A stretch of 22,728 bases of DNA, from assembly GCA_964539665.1 (NCBI GenBank), contig CAZIKB010000109.1, positions 1 through 22,728 of the forward strand, read 5' to 3'. Below the pieces are notes generated by a model, which saw nothing but the letters and a program-made list of their open reading frames with translations, did no database searches and was not told the origin of the DNA. Positions within the stretch are counted from its first letter, which is position 1, and each line of letters begins with the position of its first letter. The translations under genes and the position numbers were made by a program. Source of the DNA: CAZIKB01 sp964539665. Its GTDB lineage: Bacteria; Zhuqueibacterota; Zhuqueibacteria; Oceanimicrobiales; Oceanimicrobiaceae. Below, piece by piece: positions 8,421-15,798 of this stretch.

Positions 8421-8449
8421 AATATAATTATATAAATTATATTTGTCAA
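8421..8449 (-). promoter_or_regulatory. Sigma70-type promoter upstream of the acidic frame and proS
   Basis: On the minus strand TTGACA (8444-8449) and TATATT (8421-8426) are separated by 17 bases. A start near 8414 would transcribe the acidic frame and perhaps proS. The surrounding bases are very AT-rich, which raises the chance of a coincidental match. Confidence 0.55.
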
Positions 8450-8598
8450 GAAAATTTTTCATCATATTTTCATTGGTTAGAAGATAAAAAAAAGCACAGG
8501 ACAACAATTCTGAATTAGTTAAACTGGGTATTCACCGAGAACCATGTTATTTATTCGTGAAATTTACCCCGGACACTTATTACTATCTTTCTTATTTT

Positions 8599-8711
8599 AT
8601 GTCATTCCCGCATTTTCTAAGCAGGAATCCAGGTCCCTTGCACATGGATTCCCGATTTATCCAGACAGTCATTATTATTTATATAAAGGAAAATCGGGAC
8701 GGGAATGACAT
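8599..8711. repeat. Inverted-repeat element with ATGTCATTCCCG ends
   Basis: ATGTCATTCCCG at 8599-8610 is matched by its exact complement CGGGAATGACAT at 8700-8711. Inside, TCCCGATTT (8650-8658) pairs with AAATCGGGA (8691-8699), giving a nested foldback of about 113 bases. 'GTCATTCCCG...GGAATCC' elements are a familiar intergenic repeat type in many bacteria (recalled, not searched). It lies just past the 3' end of the pseudokinase gene and contains no coding frame I would accept. The rest of 8450-8767 shows nothing else. Confidence 0.6.
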
Positions 8712-8767
8712 TTGTGCAAAAAATAACAGTTGTAAAAAAGTGTACGGTAGTGAATTGCGAAATTAAA

Positions 8768-11095
8768 TTAGTATTCTGTGTTAACAGCTTGTGATGCTCT
8801 TAAATTTACTTTCAAATTAATTTGACCGACTCTGTTGAACATGATTTCCTTAGCCCACATTTCAAAACCGCTTTTTTCGACCTTAAAAAGATACGATTTG
8901 TTCAGGGCTAATTTTGAAATAGATATTTGGCCAGTGCTATTTGTTTGACCCAGAAATGCGCCATCCAGATAAATTTCGGCAATCTGTGGAATCTGACCGC
9001 CTCGAACAGTAAGTGTCAATTTCACTGACGCTGGCTGCGTGGATTGTTTGGCTATTGAAGAAGCCGTACTTTCCAATCCAGTTTGACCGGGCAAAGTGCC
9101 CCTTGTATTTTTGTTGATCAAATTTGTATTAGCTGATTCAGGCTTTTGAACATCTCCTGCTCTATTATTCGTGATGTTGCTTTTATCAGTATTTACAGTA
9201 CCTGTCTGTACATCATCAGATTGTTTGAGCGCATTAATTTTATTCGATAAGATACTATTTTTAAAACCAGGGAAAAGCGTGTTCCAATTATAGTCAAATA
9301 CAATCGAAGTTAAAATAAGCAATAATAAAAAAGGGATAATTAAAATAAATACAAATTTTATTATTGATCTGAAAGAGCGCTTATGCAATTGCTCTCTGTA
9401 CAGGTTTAATGTATGAGTTGTTGCCATCTCTTCAGTTTGAGTTGCTGTATCATCTTTAAAGTCATCAAATTCTGGAAAAGAGGTATCCGATCTATGCCTA
9501 TTGACACCACCATAATTTAATGGTTGAGAAGCTGGCATTTGGTCTGTTTTATTATCGAATTCGGGCGCTTTGACCTTCAAATCATCTATAATAGGTTGTA
9601 GATCGCCAACAACCTGATCTTTTTCAGCATCAGGGCTTGCATAATCCTGTTGGTGGAAAAGTGGCTCGTCTTCTATTTTCGTTTTCTCCGGGGTATTAAT
9701 TTGCAATTCTTTTTCAAGTTTTTCAACGGGCAGCTTCTTGTAATCATGCCCCAATGATGTCGAAACATTACCGTCGTTATTTTGATTATCAAATGGCTCA
9801 ACCTGAAGTTCTAGCTCCCGGGCAAATTGAGCAACCTTTTCCTTTTCTTTTTGAGAAAATTGATGCGCTGAATTCAGTTCACCTTCAATCGATGTTTGGT
9901 TTACTTTTTCACTTGTTTCATTTTTTTCTTTTATTGTTTGCGAAAGTTCTGTTTTCTCTTTTTTCTGGACGGATGTATTCTTGCTTACATCATTTCGCGG
10001 TGTAGAAGGGAACTCTTCAAAATGCTCCTGTTGCGGAAATCCTGAATCTGAATGTGTCTTTTCATTTGAAAGCAACGTTTCAACATAATCCTGCTTTTCT
10101 TGCGATGGTTCTTCTGGTTTTTTTTCTGTTAAACGTTCGTTCTGCAGCTCGGGCGTTAAGTTATTATTTTTTTGTACCGTGGGTGGATTGGAATTCAATA
10201 ATTCAAATTGGTCATTTGTAGCTTGCTCAACCGGTTCTTCATTCTGTTCAGTTTGCGGGGTTATTGGTGTAACGCTTGCTAAAATGGAGGTTTTAGCTTC
10301 TGAGATTTTCTTAATAAATTGGCTGATATTTTGAAATCTATTCTCAATTTCAGGTTCCAAAGATTTACAAATAATATTATCAAGAAAATCTGGAATTTCT
10401 AATCGTTGAAGGCTTGGGGGAATGATAGCTATATCGCTGGAAATATACCTGTTTGATGTGAAACCCTGGCCATTCCACGGGAAATCTCCTAATAATACTC
10501 GATAAAGTAATACCCCTATAGAAAATATATCACTGCTGCGATTTGCTGTGTGCTTCTCTTTGAATAATTCTGGTGCACAATAGGTAAGTGTATTTAATAA
10601 ACCGGGTTGTTTTTTTTGAAATAACAGGTTAGTGAATTCCTGAAATCCAAAATCAGAGATTTTAACCTGAGCTAAATTTTCATCACAAAAGATGTTTTGT
10701 GAGTTTAAATTCCCATGTATAATTCCATCGATGTGATATACTCTAAGAATTTTAGAGATATTTTCTATTAAAGTAATGGCATCAATTATTGAGAAGACCT
10801 GTTTTTTATTTAATATTTTTTCAAAGGGAGAGAGATTTGAATACTCTAAAACTAAAAAGTGCTTGCCGTTTTCCCGACCGTGCTCTAAAGCTTTTATATG
10901 ATTCTCATAGTCTAAAGAACAATATAATTCAGCGCATTTATGAAACGCTTTTACCAAATCATCTTGAGTTGAAAAATGTTCGTGTAAAATTTTTAAATAT
11001 ACTGCTTTGTCTAAATCGGTTGTATTCGCAACGTGCAGGCTTCCGATTACGTCCTCGTATACTTTATTGCCAATCTGATATTCTTTTATATACAT
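8768..11095 (-). CDS. Membrane-anchored Ser/Thr kinase-like protein (predicted pseudokinase) with PEGA domain
   Basis: Residues 1-275 have the protein kinase fold: Lys35 (AVYLK), DFG at 148-150, APE at 174-176 and SSDIFSIGVLLYRVLLGDFPW at about 188-207. However, the glycine loop is absent, the alpha-C Glu position is Cys54, and the HRDLKxxN loop reads H127-G-N-L-N-S-Q-N134, so the catalytic Asp and Lys are both Asn. It is therefore probably catalytically weak or dead, acting by binding. Residues 280-570 are a low-complexity, Glu/Gln/Asn-rich cytoplasmic linker; 577-601 is a transmembrane helix; 691-766 is a PEGA-type beta domain ('AEIYLDGAFLGQTNSTGQISI') outside the membrane. The layout suggests envelope sensing. 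No Shine-Dalgarno is visible before the ATG at 11093-11095. Confidence 0.88.
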   Translation of the reverse strand: MYIKEYQIGNKVYEDVIGSLHVANTTDLDKAVYLKILHEHFSTQDDLVKAFHKCAELYCSLDYENHIKALEHGRENGKHFLVLEYSNLSPFEKILNKKQVFSIIDAITLIENISKILRVYHIDGIIHGNLNSQNIFCDENLAQVKISDFGFQEFTNLLFQKKQPGLLNTLTYCAPELFKEKHTANRSSDIFSIGVLLYRVLLGDFPWNGQGFTSNRYISSDIAIIPPSLQRLEIPDFLDNIICKSLEPEIENRFQNISQFIKKISEAKTSILASVTPITPQTEQNEEPVEQATNDQFELLNSNPPTVQKNNNLTPELQNERLTEKKPEEPSQEKQDYVETLLSNEKTHSDSGFPQQEHFEEFPSTPRNDVSKNTSVQKKEKTELSQTIKEKNETSEKVNQTSIEGELNSAHQFSQKEKEKVAQFARELELQVEPFDNQNNDGNVSTSLGHDYKKLPVEKLEKELQINTPEKTKIEDEPLFHQQDYASPDAEKDQVVGDLQPIIDDLKVKAPEFDNKTDQMPASQPLNYGGVNRHRSDTSFPEFDDFKDDTATQTEEMATTHTLNLYREQLHKRSFRSIIKFVFILIIPFLLLLILTSIVFDYNWNTLFPGFKNSILSNKINALKQSDDVQTGTVNTDKSNITNNRAGDVQKPESANTNLINKNTRGTLPGQTGLESTASSIAKQSTQPASVKLTLTVRGGQIPQIAEIYLDGAFLGQTNSTGQISISKLALNKSYLFKVEKSGFEMWAKEIMFNRVGQINLKVNLRASQAVNTEY

Positions 11096-11124
11096 AAATG
11101 ATAATTATCTTTTATTTTTACTAC

Positions 11125-11143
11125 AACATGTAAATAGCATGTT
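11125..11143. promoter_or_regulatory. Palindrome upstream of the pseudokinase gene, possible operator
   Basis: AACATG and CATGTT form a perfect 6-bp inverted repeat around a seven-base spacer, 30 bases ahead of the pseudokinase ATG. It could be an operator half-site pair or chance in AT-rich DNA. Confidence 0.2.
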
Positions 11144-11192
11144 TATTATTTATTAATTACCTGCAAACATAAGAAATTGCTAAATATTTTTA

Positions 11193-11981
11193 TTAGAAAG
11201 CCTTTACTAAATTTATTTTTGAAAATTCTCCTTGTGATAAATACGTTAAAACTTCTTCACGTCCCAGGACTTCATCTCGAATTTTTTTTAATTTAAATCC
11301 TTCCTGCCGCAATTTCAAAACATTATATTGAACATTTTCATAAAATTCTAATTTTAATTTCAAGTAATAAATTGGCCTGGTCAGTATTTTGCCGCTGCTG
11401 CAAAAGTACATTTTGACAGGCAATTTAATCGCTTTCTTTAACGAATCAATTATTTTGTAAATATTTTCATCGTATCTCAGCACCTTGACTTTTACACTTA
11501 AAAATAGATCTCCGCCAAACAACCAACCCTGGTCAGGTTCAAAAAAACCGATGTGGTCCTCGGAGTGGCCGGGCAATCCAATAACCTTGAGTGTGTAATT
11601 TTCAGTTTCTATTTCTTGTTCAATCGGGACAGTAGCTGCCGATTCAGGCACGCCCCAAACCACTCTTCGGTATAATTTCAATTTGGCGGGTGGATTTCTA
11701 ATGAGATCGATGGCGGCCGAATGGGCCTTTGCTTTTAATCCTAGATGTGTTTGGAATAGATAATTGGCGCCAACATGATCTTCATGAGAATGGGTATTTA
11801 CAATTTGTTCAACGGATTTATGGCGAAGGTTCTCAAAAAAGTTGTGGGCACTATAGTGGAATCCAGTGTCAATAAGCAGTCCGTCGACAAAATAGGCTGC
11901 TGTAAAATAAAGATTTCGGCCAAAGAGTCTACGTGCTAATCTAAATTGAATAATCGGTCCAATCCGCCGTTCTTTAAACAA
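11193..11981 (-). CDS. Metallo-beta-lactamase-fold protein lacking the last metal-binding histidine
   Basis: The N-terminal two thirds are an MBL fold: LLIDTG at 35-40, THSHEDHVGAN with His64, His66, Asp68 and His69, GLPGHSEDHIGF with His139, and GGDLF with Asp158. The final 'GH' ligand of the family should fall near 195, where the sequence is Phe-Cys-Ser-Ser-Gly-Lys, so the second metal site is probably incomplete. A helical C-terminal region (200-262) follows, as in MBL proteins with a small winged or helical tail. Cytoplasmic; the substrate is unknown. The start is TTG (11979-11981), preceded in frame by a stop, with no clear Shine-Dalgarno. It lies 97 bases upstream of the pseudokinase and may share its transcript. 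Confidence 0.82.
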   Translation of the reverse strand: MFKERRIGPIIQFRLARRLFGRNLYFTAAYFVDGLLIDTGFHYSAHNFFENLRHKSVEQIVNTHSHEDHVGANYLFQTHLGLKAKAHSAAIDLIRNPPAKLKLYRRVVWGVPESAATVPIEQEIETENYTLKVIGLPGHSEDHIGFFEPDQGWLFGGDLFLSVKVKVLRYDENIYKIIDSLKKAIKLPVKMYFCSSGKILTRPIYYLKLKLEFYENVQYNVLKLRQEGFKLKKIRDEVLGREEVLTYLSQGEFSKINLVKAF

Positions 11982-12089
11982 CTAATCACTTTCAATTTAT
12001 TATTGAAGGTCGAGCAATTTCCACATGATTAAGACAGGATGCTTGATGCCAATGTAGTCATACGGTCGTTTGCAACGATATGCCGAAGA

Positions 12090-12130
12090 CTCCGATATCG
12101 TAGTCCTGCGACAAGCTCAATCAGGGATCT
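12090..12130. repeat. Degenerate dispersed-repeat-like segment
   Basis: The stretch around CCTGCGACAAGCTCAATCAGG resembles the 'CCTTCGACAAGCTCAGG' motif that recurs in intergenic DNA of many environmental genomes (recalled from experience, not searched). It is imperfect here and has no coding potential. The rest of 11982-12228 shows nothing else I can name. Confidence 0.25.
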
Positions 12131-12228
12131 TTTACGCTGGTGGTTCTTCCATTCAGCAAACCTGGTGAGAGTTGAATCGACAGTATGAAACTGCTAATGA
12201 TCTCCGGGCCTGAAAATCTTCAGAAATT

Positions 12229-12377
12229 AACGAGACTGTCGAAAAAGTACTTTGGCTGCATCCTGAACGGAGTCGAAGGATACCTAAATCACAAAAAAAT
12301 CAATATGTTTTCTCGAATTCATTTCGGGAAGCAGTATGAAGTTAGCTGGAAACGAAAACTTTTTCGACAGTCTCAAC
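12229..12377. mobile_element. MITE-like element with 17-bp terminal inverted repeats
   Basis: GAGACTGTCGAAAAAGT (12232-12248) is perfectly inverted as ACTTTTTCGACAGTCTC (12358-12374), bounding a 143-base element flanked by AAC on both sides (12229-12231 and 12375-12377), which would fit a 3-bp target duplication. Inside is ATCCT...AGGAT (12260-12281), a small palindromic motif. No transposase is encoded, so movement would need one supplied elsewhere. The right end lies 11 bases from the lipoprotein stop codon. Confidence 0.65.
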
Positions 12378-12385
12378 GTCTGAAA

Positions 12386-12889
12386 TCAGTAAGGAGCTTT
12401 GAAGTCCTGCATCATATCAAATACAATATCATTGAAGTATCTCTTAGCATCCTTGGTAATTGGTCCGGGTTCCCAATTCTCCTCCTTGCCGATATATTTC
12501 ACACGATTTTCAGCCTGAAGGTAAGCGGTATAATCCGCCTCGCCTGTGGTGATACTTCTCGTTTGCCCGGAATTTATCTTGGCTGAAACTGTAATTTTTG
12601 AATCCACAGCAACAATTCCAATTGCAATTTCATCAGGAAAGGGGGATCGAGATTTCCATTCAGTATAGATCTCAATTCGAGTGGTCATATCTCGCCGGTT
12701 ACTGCCTTCCAGATAACGGTATTTCAGAAACACGATCTTATCAACAACTTCGAAAAAGTCTGGTCGCATACAGTGACCGAGGTTCTTCTTAAAGATACGT
12801 GATTGTTTTGAGGTGCCACTGGTGCCGCCACAGCCAAGGACGAAACTTGTGAATAGAATAACTACGAATACGAAAACTCTTTTATGCAT
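12386..12889 (-). CDS. Small lipoprotein of unknown function
   Basis: The protein of 167 residues starts with a charged MHKR, a hydrophobic core and the lipobox Val-Leu-Gly-Cys at about residue 20, followed by a Gly/Ser/Thr-rich linker: a classic lipoprotein signal. The mature part is predicted beta-rich and has no motif I recognise. The ATG at 12887-12889 is chosen because GGGAGGG lies five bases upstream; the longer frame from 12913 would begin inside that ribosome site. It has its own promoter at 13007-13034. The gene ends 11 bases from a MITE-like element, so the original C-terminus could have been altered by that insertion; nothing in the sequence shows this directly. Confidence 0.78.
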   Translation of the reverse strand: MHKRVFVFVVILFTSFVLGCGGTSGTSKQSRIFKKNLGHCMRPDFFEVVDKIVFLKYRYLEGSNRRDMTTRIEIYTEWKSRSPFPDEIAIGIVAVDSKITVSAKINSGQTRSITTGEADYTAYLQAENRVKYIGKEENWEPGPITKDAKRYFNDIVFDMMQDFKAPY

Positions 12890-13006
12890 TTTTCCCTCCC
12901 AGGTCATTAGCACAAAGCGGTCTGTTAACCGCCAATCATTTCATTATAATATATCAATATGGCTATTGCTGTTTACAGTATTTGATATATTTTGTTTCTA
13001 ATTATT

Positions 13007-13034
13007 AATATAAACTTTTTGATTATAAAGTCAA
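13007..13034 (-). promoter_or_regulatory. Sigma70-type promoter of the lipoprotein gene
   Basis: On the minus strand TTGACT (13029-13034) and TATATT (13007-13012) are spaced by 16 bases, about 118 bases ahead of the lipoprotein ATG and just after the terminator of the lysine operon. Confidence 0.6.
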
Positions 13035-13076
13035 CAAAGTAGTCGTATGGCTGCTAAGGCAAAATATCATGCCCAG

Positions 13077-13100
13077 TCAAAAAGTGGGGAATTACCCCCC
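13077..13100 (-). terminator. Probable terminator of the lysine-catabolism operon
   Basis: On the minus strand a G-rich run and CCCC form a GGGG/CCCC stem around TAATT, followed by ACTTTTTG. It lies about 30 bases past the saccharopine dehydrogenase stop. The stem is short, so strength is uncertain. Confidence 0.5.
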
Positions 13101-13127
13101 GTTATTATCTGCAATTACCAACAATGA

Positions 13128-14447
13128 TCACAACGATTTTGATGCTTCCTCACACTTGATCCCCATGGTTTCCAGCTCATCGAGAACAGGATTGTAGAGT
13201 TCAGGAATGACCGGCACCCAAACACCGGGTTGACTGAATTTGCCTTCAAGGATCATGCGCGAACCGACTGCTGCTGGCAGACTGACGGTACGGGACATCG
13301 AGCTGTCTCCGTTTGGAATTCCATAGTCGATCAGGGTTGAGGTTATTTCCTCTTTTTTGCCGCCGGGATATTCGGCAATGAAGTTGTGGTAGAGAATAAT
13401 CATGTCGCGTTCTCCAGCATCGTAAGGCATTTTCTCCAGCATTCGGGCGGTTAGGATGTCGATTACGCCGCCTTTCTCTACTGGCAGGGGATTATTGGAA
13501 AAGAGTCCCAGCCATTCGAAACGGTCGAGGATGAAAGAATCCAACGGGATATTTAGCTTATCTGCAAAAGCCGCCCGCAAATCTCCTGAAGGCGCTTTCC
13601 CCACAAACTGCCAGCCCAGATCAGCAAAGGTTTTACCAGCCCAATCTTTTTCAGTCATATCAAGGTAGCCCATTTCCGCGGTTGCTTTCATAGTGTCGCA
13701 CCAGCCTTTATAGCGTAAAGTCCCTCGGAACATGGTGGGAATGCCCTGCAGTCCGTAGAGATCGACATAGCCCATTGAATCGCGGTTTGGATAGGCCTCC
13801 AGCTCGCCAATGCCAGGGATTTCGAGATGCCAGTAGTGCGAGAACAGGTCCGGTCCCGGAACAAAAATTTCCTTGTTATCTTTACGGTACTTGCCGTCGT
13901 TTTTGCCAGCGAGGAGGACGCCCTTGGGGCTCCACGAAAACTTGTAGCCGTAGGGATTCGTGTTGGCCTCAGAAGCAGGTAATCCGCCGCAGTAGGACAT
14001 GAAGCTGACTACTTTGCCACCTTTTTTTTCAACATCGTGGATGATACGCATAGCGGACATGTGGTCGATGCCGGGATCTACGCCGCTTTCGTTCAAAATC
14101 ACCACACCAGCTTTTTTCGCGGGCTCGTCCAGGGCTTTCATCGCAGGGCTGACGTAGGAAGTCGTCGCCATGTTTTTACCGAGTTCGATGCATAATTCAG
14201 CTACCTCTGTGTGATAAGCTGCTGGTAAAAGACTAATTACCAGATCAGCCTCGTCAGTCAATTTCTTTAATTCGTCTTTTTTATCCACGGTCCATTGAAT
14301 GGCTTCCCCGTTTGGGTGGCTGCTGATCAGAGTCTCAGCTTTACTGACTGTACGGCTTGCCACACGCACGCGGAATCCATGTTTCAAAAGATACTGTACC
14401 AGGGGTTTAGTTACTAAACCCGCTCCAAGAACCAAAACCGTTTTCAT
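13128..14447 (-). CDS. Saccharopine dehydrogenase, glutamate-forming (lysine catabolism)
   Basis: The family enzyme oxidises saccharopine with NAD(P)+ to glutamate and 2-aminoadipate 6-semialdehyde (EC 1.5.1.9). The N-terminus is a Rossmann fold, VLVLGAGLVTKPLVQYL at about 4-20, with SRT after the second strand. The body matches saccharopine dehydrogenases: ATTSYVSPAMKALD, 'NESGVDPGIDHMSAMRII', 'SYCGGLPASEANTNPYGYKFSWSP' and the late 'TVSLPAAVGSRMILEGKF'. At 439 residues it equals the C-terminal half of animal and plant LKR/SDH. AGGAGA lies seven bases before the ATG. It follows the reductase gene by 37 bases. Acting on lysine breakdown rather than fungal-type synthesis is inferred from the operon partners. 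Confidence 0.92.
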   Translation of the reverse strand: MKTVLVLGAGLVTKPLVQYLLKHGFRVRVASRTVSKAETLISSHPNGEAIQWTVDKKDELKKLTDEADLVISLLPAAYHTEVAELCIELGKNMATTSYVSPAMKALDEPAKKAGVVILNESGVDPGIDHMSAMRIIHDVEKKGGKVVSFMSYCGGLPASEANTNPYGYKFSWSPKGVLLAGKNDGKYRKDNKEIFVPGPDLFSHYWHLEIPGIGELEAYPNRDSMGYVDLYGLQGIPTMFRGTLRYKGWCDTMKATAEMGYLDMTEKDWAGKTFADLGWQFVGKAPSGDLRAAFADKLNIPLDSFILDRFEWLGLFSNNPLPVEKGGVIDILTARMLEKMPYDAGERDMIILYHNFIAEYPGGKKEEITSTLIDYGIPNGDSSMSRTVSLPAAVGSRMILEGKFSQPGVWVPVIPELYNPVLDELETMGIKCEEASKSL

Positions 14448-14484
14448 CGTGTCTCCTTTTAGAATTATTAATCAAATTTTTGAT

Positions 14485-15792
14485 TTATAAATATTTACTC
14501 AAATGTTTATATTCAGGGATTAACTCCCCATTATGTAGAATGAGCCCCCGGTGAAGTTCGCCGGGGATGTTCAGTTTTTCAAACGGAACGCGGTAGTCCA
14601 CCTGCGCTAATTGCTGAATAAAGGGAGTCAGCACTTTACTGAAAGACTCAGAAGCTTCTTTCGCCAGCTCACACGGCAGGTTGTCCACAGCCATTATCAC
14701 CGGACCGCATCCTTTCCAACCATCAGTAATGTTGGAATCAACAGGATTGTACACATAAACAGGATTGCCAGGATCAGTGGATTTAACAGTACACTGAATC
14801 GAACCTTCAATATCACAACTGATATCACCGATAACCCGCAAAGGTGGAGGATGCGGGATGGAATATGCCTGCTTGAGATAATCTAAAGTTACCAGCCGGG
14901 GATAGCGTAAATCCCAATAGATGCAATTTACCAGAACAGTCAGATGAGGCAGATAGCTTTCAAACCGGGAACGGTATTTTTGTGGATTGCTGTAATAATC
15001 CTGCAGTTCGAAGGTTCCCGCGGCTTCGATGGATTCGACCAGGTCTTCTTCCTTGAAAACCACCTTAAACAACTTTTCCTGTGCAGTTTTGGGTGCAGCG
15101 TTGACAGTAGTTATATCTGAGGCTGCAATCAATTCATGCGGAAAAAGGTCAAAGATTTCCTGCGCCCCCTGAGAAACATGGCCGTAGCCTGCGAATCCAC
15201 AAATCAAGGGTGAAAGTACAGGTGGAATGCCCTCTTTGCGAACCTTGTCAGCGACTGCTGTGATGCGGGATTTGGCGTCCTCCAGGCTGTCGTATTCGTG
15301 CGCCATTTTGATTTCACTGAAGAGGTTGGGGATGCCTTCCCATTCCAGCCTTTTTCCCAATGCCCAAAATGTGTCGATCATGCCGGCGAGGCCGGCGTGC
15401 CTACCGAAAAAAATTAGTCGACGATTTTGTTCATCTGTGATGAGCTCGTAGTCAATGAGCTGACAATTCAATTCCATCATTTTCTTCAGCAAGGGCATAT
15501 TTGATTTCTGCCCCTTAATGGTGTGGGAAAAAAAGACGTAAGACTTTGAGGATTCAAAGAAGTCACTCGGAATTTCTTTAACAGCAAGAATAGTGGAACA
15601 AGAGTCTAAATTTTCGCTGATTATCCCGCCTGCCTTCTGATATTCTTCGTCAGGGAATATTCTCAAAGGTGAAGGTTGCAACCAGATTTCGATACCGTTT
15701 TTTACAAGCCTGCCGACATCCCCCGGTACGAGTGGGACCCTCCGTTCCCACTCGTTTTTATCTTCTCGTCTAATGCCGATGCGCATAGTCAT
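14485..15792 (-). CDS. Lysine-ketoglutarate reductase (saccharopine-forming), free-standing
   Basis: The sequence matches the LKR half of bifunctional aminoadipate-semialdehyde synthase: IGIRREDKNEWERRVPL at the N-terminus (AlaDh/PNT N-terminal domain), FPDEEYQKAGG, VFFSHTIKGQKSNMPLL, QLIDYELI and FFGRHAGLAGMIDTFWALG, then a second Rossmann-like half with GFAGYGHVSQGAQEIFDL. It would condense lysine with 2-oxoglutarate and NADPH to saccharopine (EC 1.5.1.8). The reductase and dehydrogenase, fused in animals and plants, are separate genes here. The ATG is six bases past the dehydrogenase stop upstream (TAACCGCCAATG), indicating translational coupling; a second ATG at 15786 is an alternative start. 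Confidence 0.92.
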   Translation of the reverse strand: MTMRIGIRREDKNEWERRVPLVPGDVGRLVKNGIEIWLQPSPLRIFPDEEYQKAGGIISENLDSCSTILAVKEIPSDFFESSKSYVFFSHTIKGQKSNMPLLKKMMELNCQLIDYELITDEQNRRLIFFGRHAGLAGMIDTFWALGKRLEWEGIPNLFSEIKMAHEYDSLEDAKSRITAVADKVRKEGIPPVLSPLICGFAGYGHVSQGAQEIFDLFPHELIAASDITTVNAAPKTAQEKLFKVVFKEEDLVESIEAAGTFELQDYYSNPQKYRSRFESYLPHLTVLVNCIYWDLRYPRLVTLDYLKQAYSIPHPPPLRVIGDISCDIEGSIQCTVKSTDPGNPVYVYNPVDSNITDGWKGCGPVIMAVDNLPCELAKEASESFSKVLTPFIQQLAQVDYRVPFEKLNIPGELHRGLILHNGELIPEYKHLSKYL

Positions 15793-15798
15793 TGGCGG

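Noticed and set aside
8126..8449. Minus-strand 107-residue frame rich in Lys and Ile
   Set aside because: It starts at a TTG that is the -35 box of a promoter, has low-complexity basic content and unusual codons, and overlaps a more protein-like acidic frame.
12185..12586. Plus-strand 133-residue frame
   Set aside because: It runs through the MITE-like element and antisense to the lipoprotein gene, and has no ribosome site or recognisable motif.
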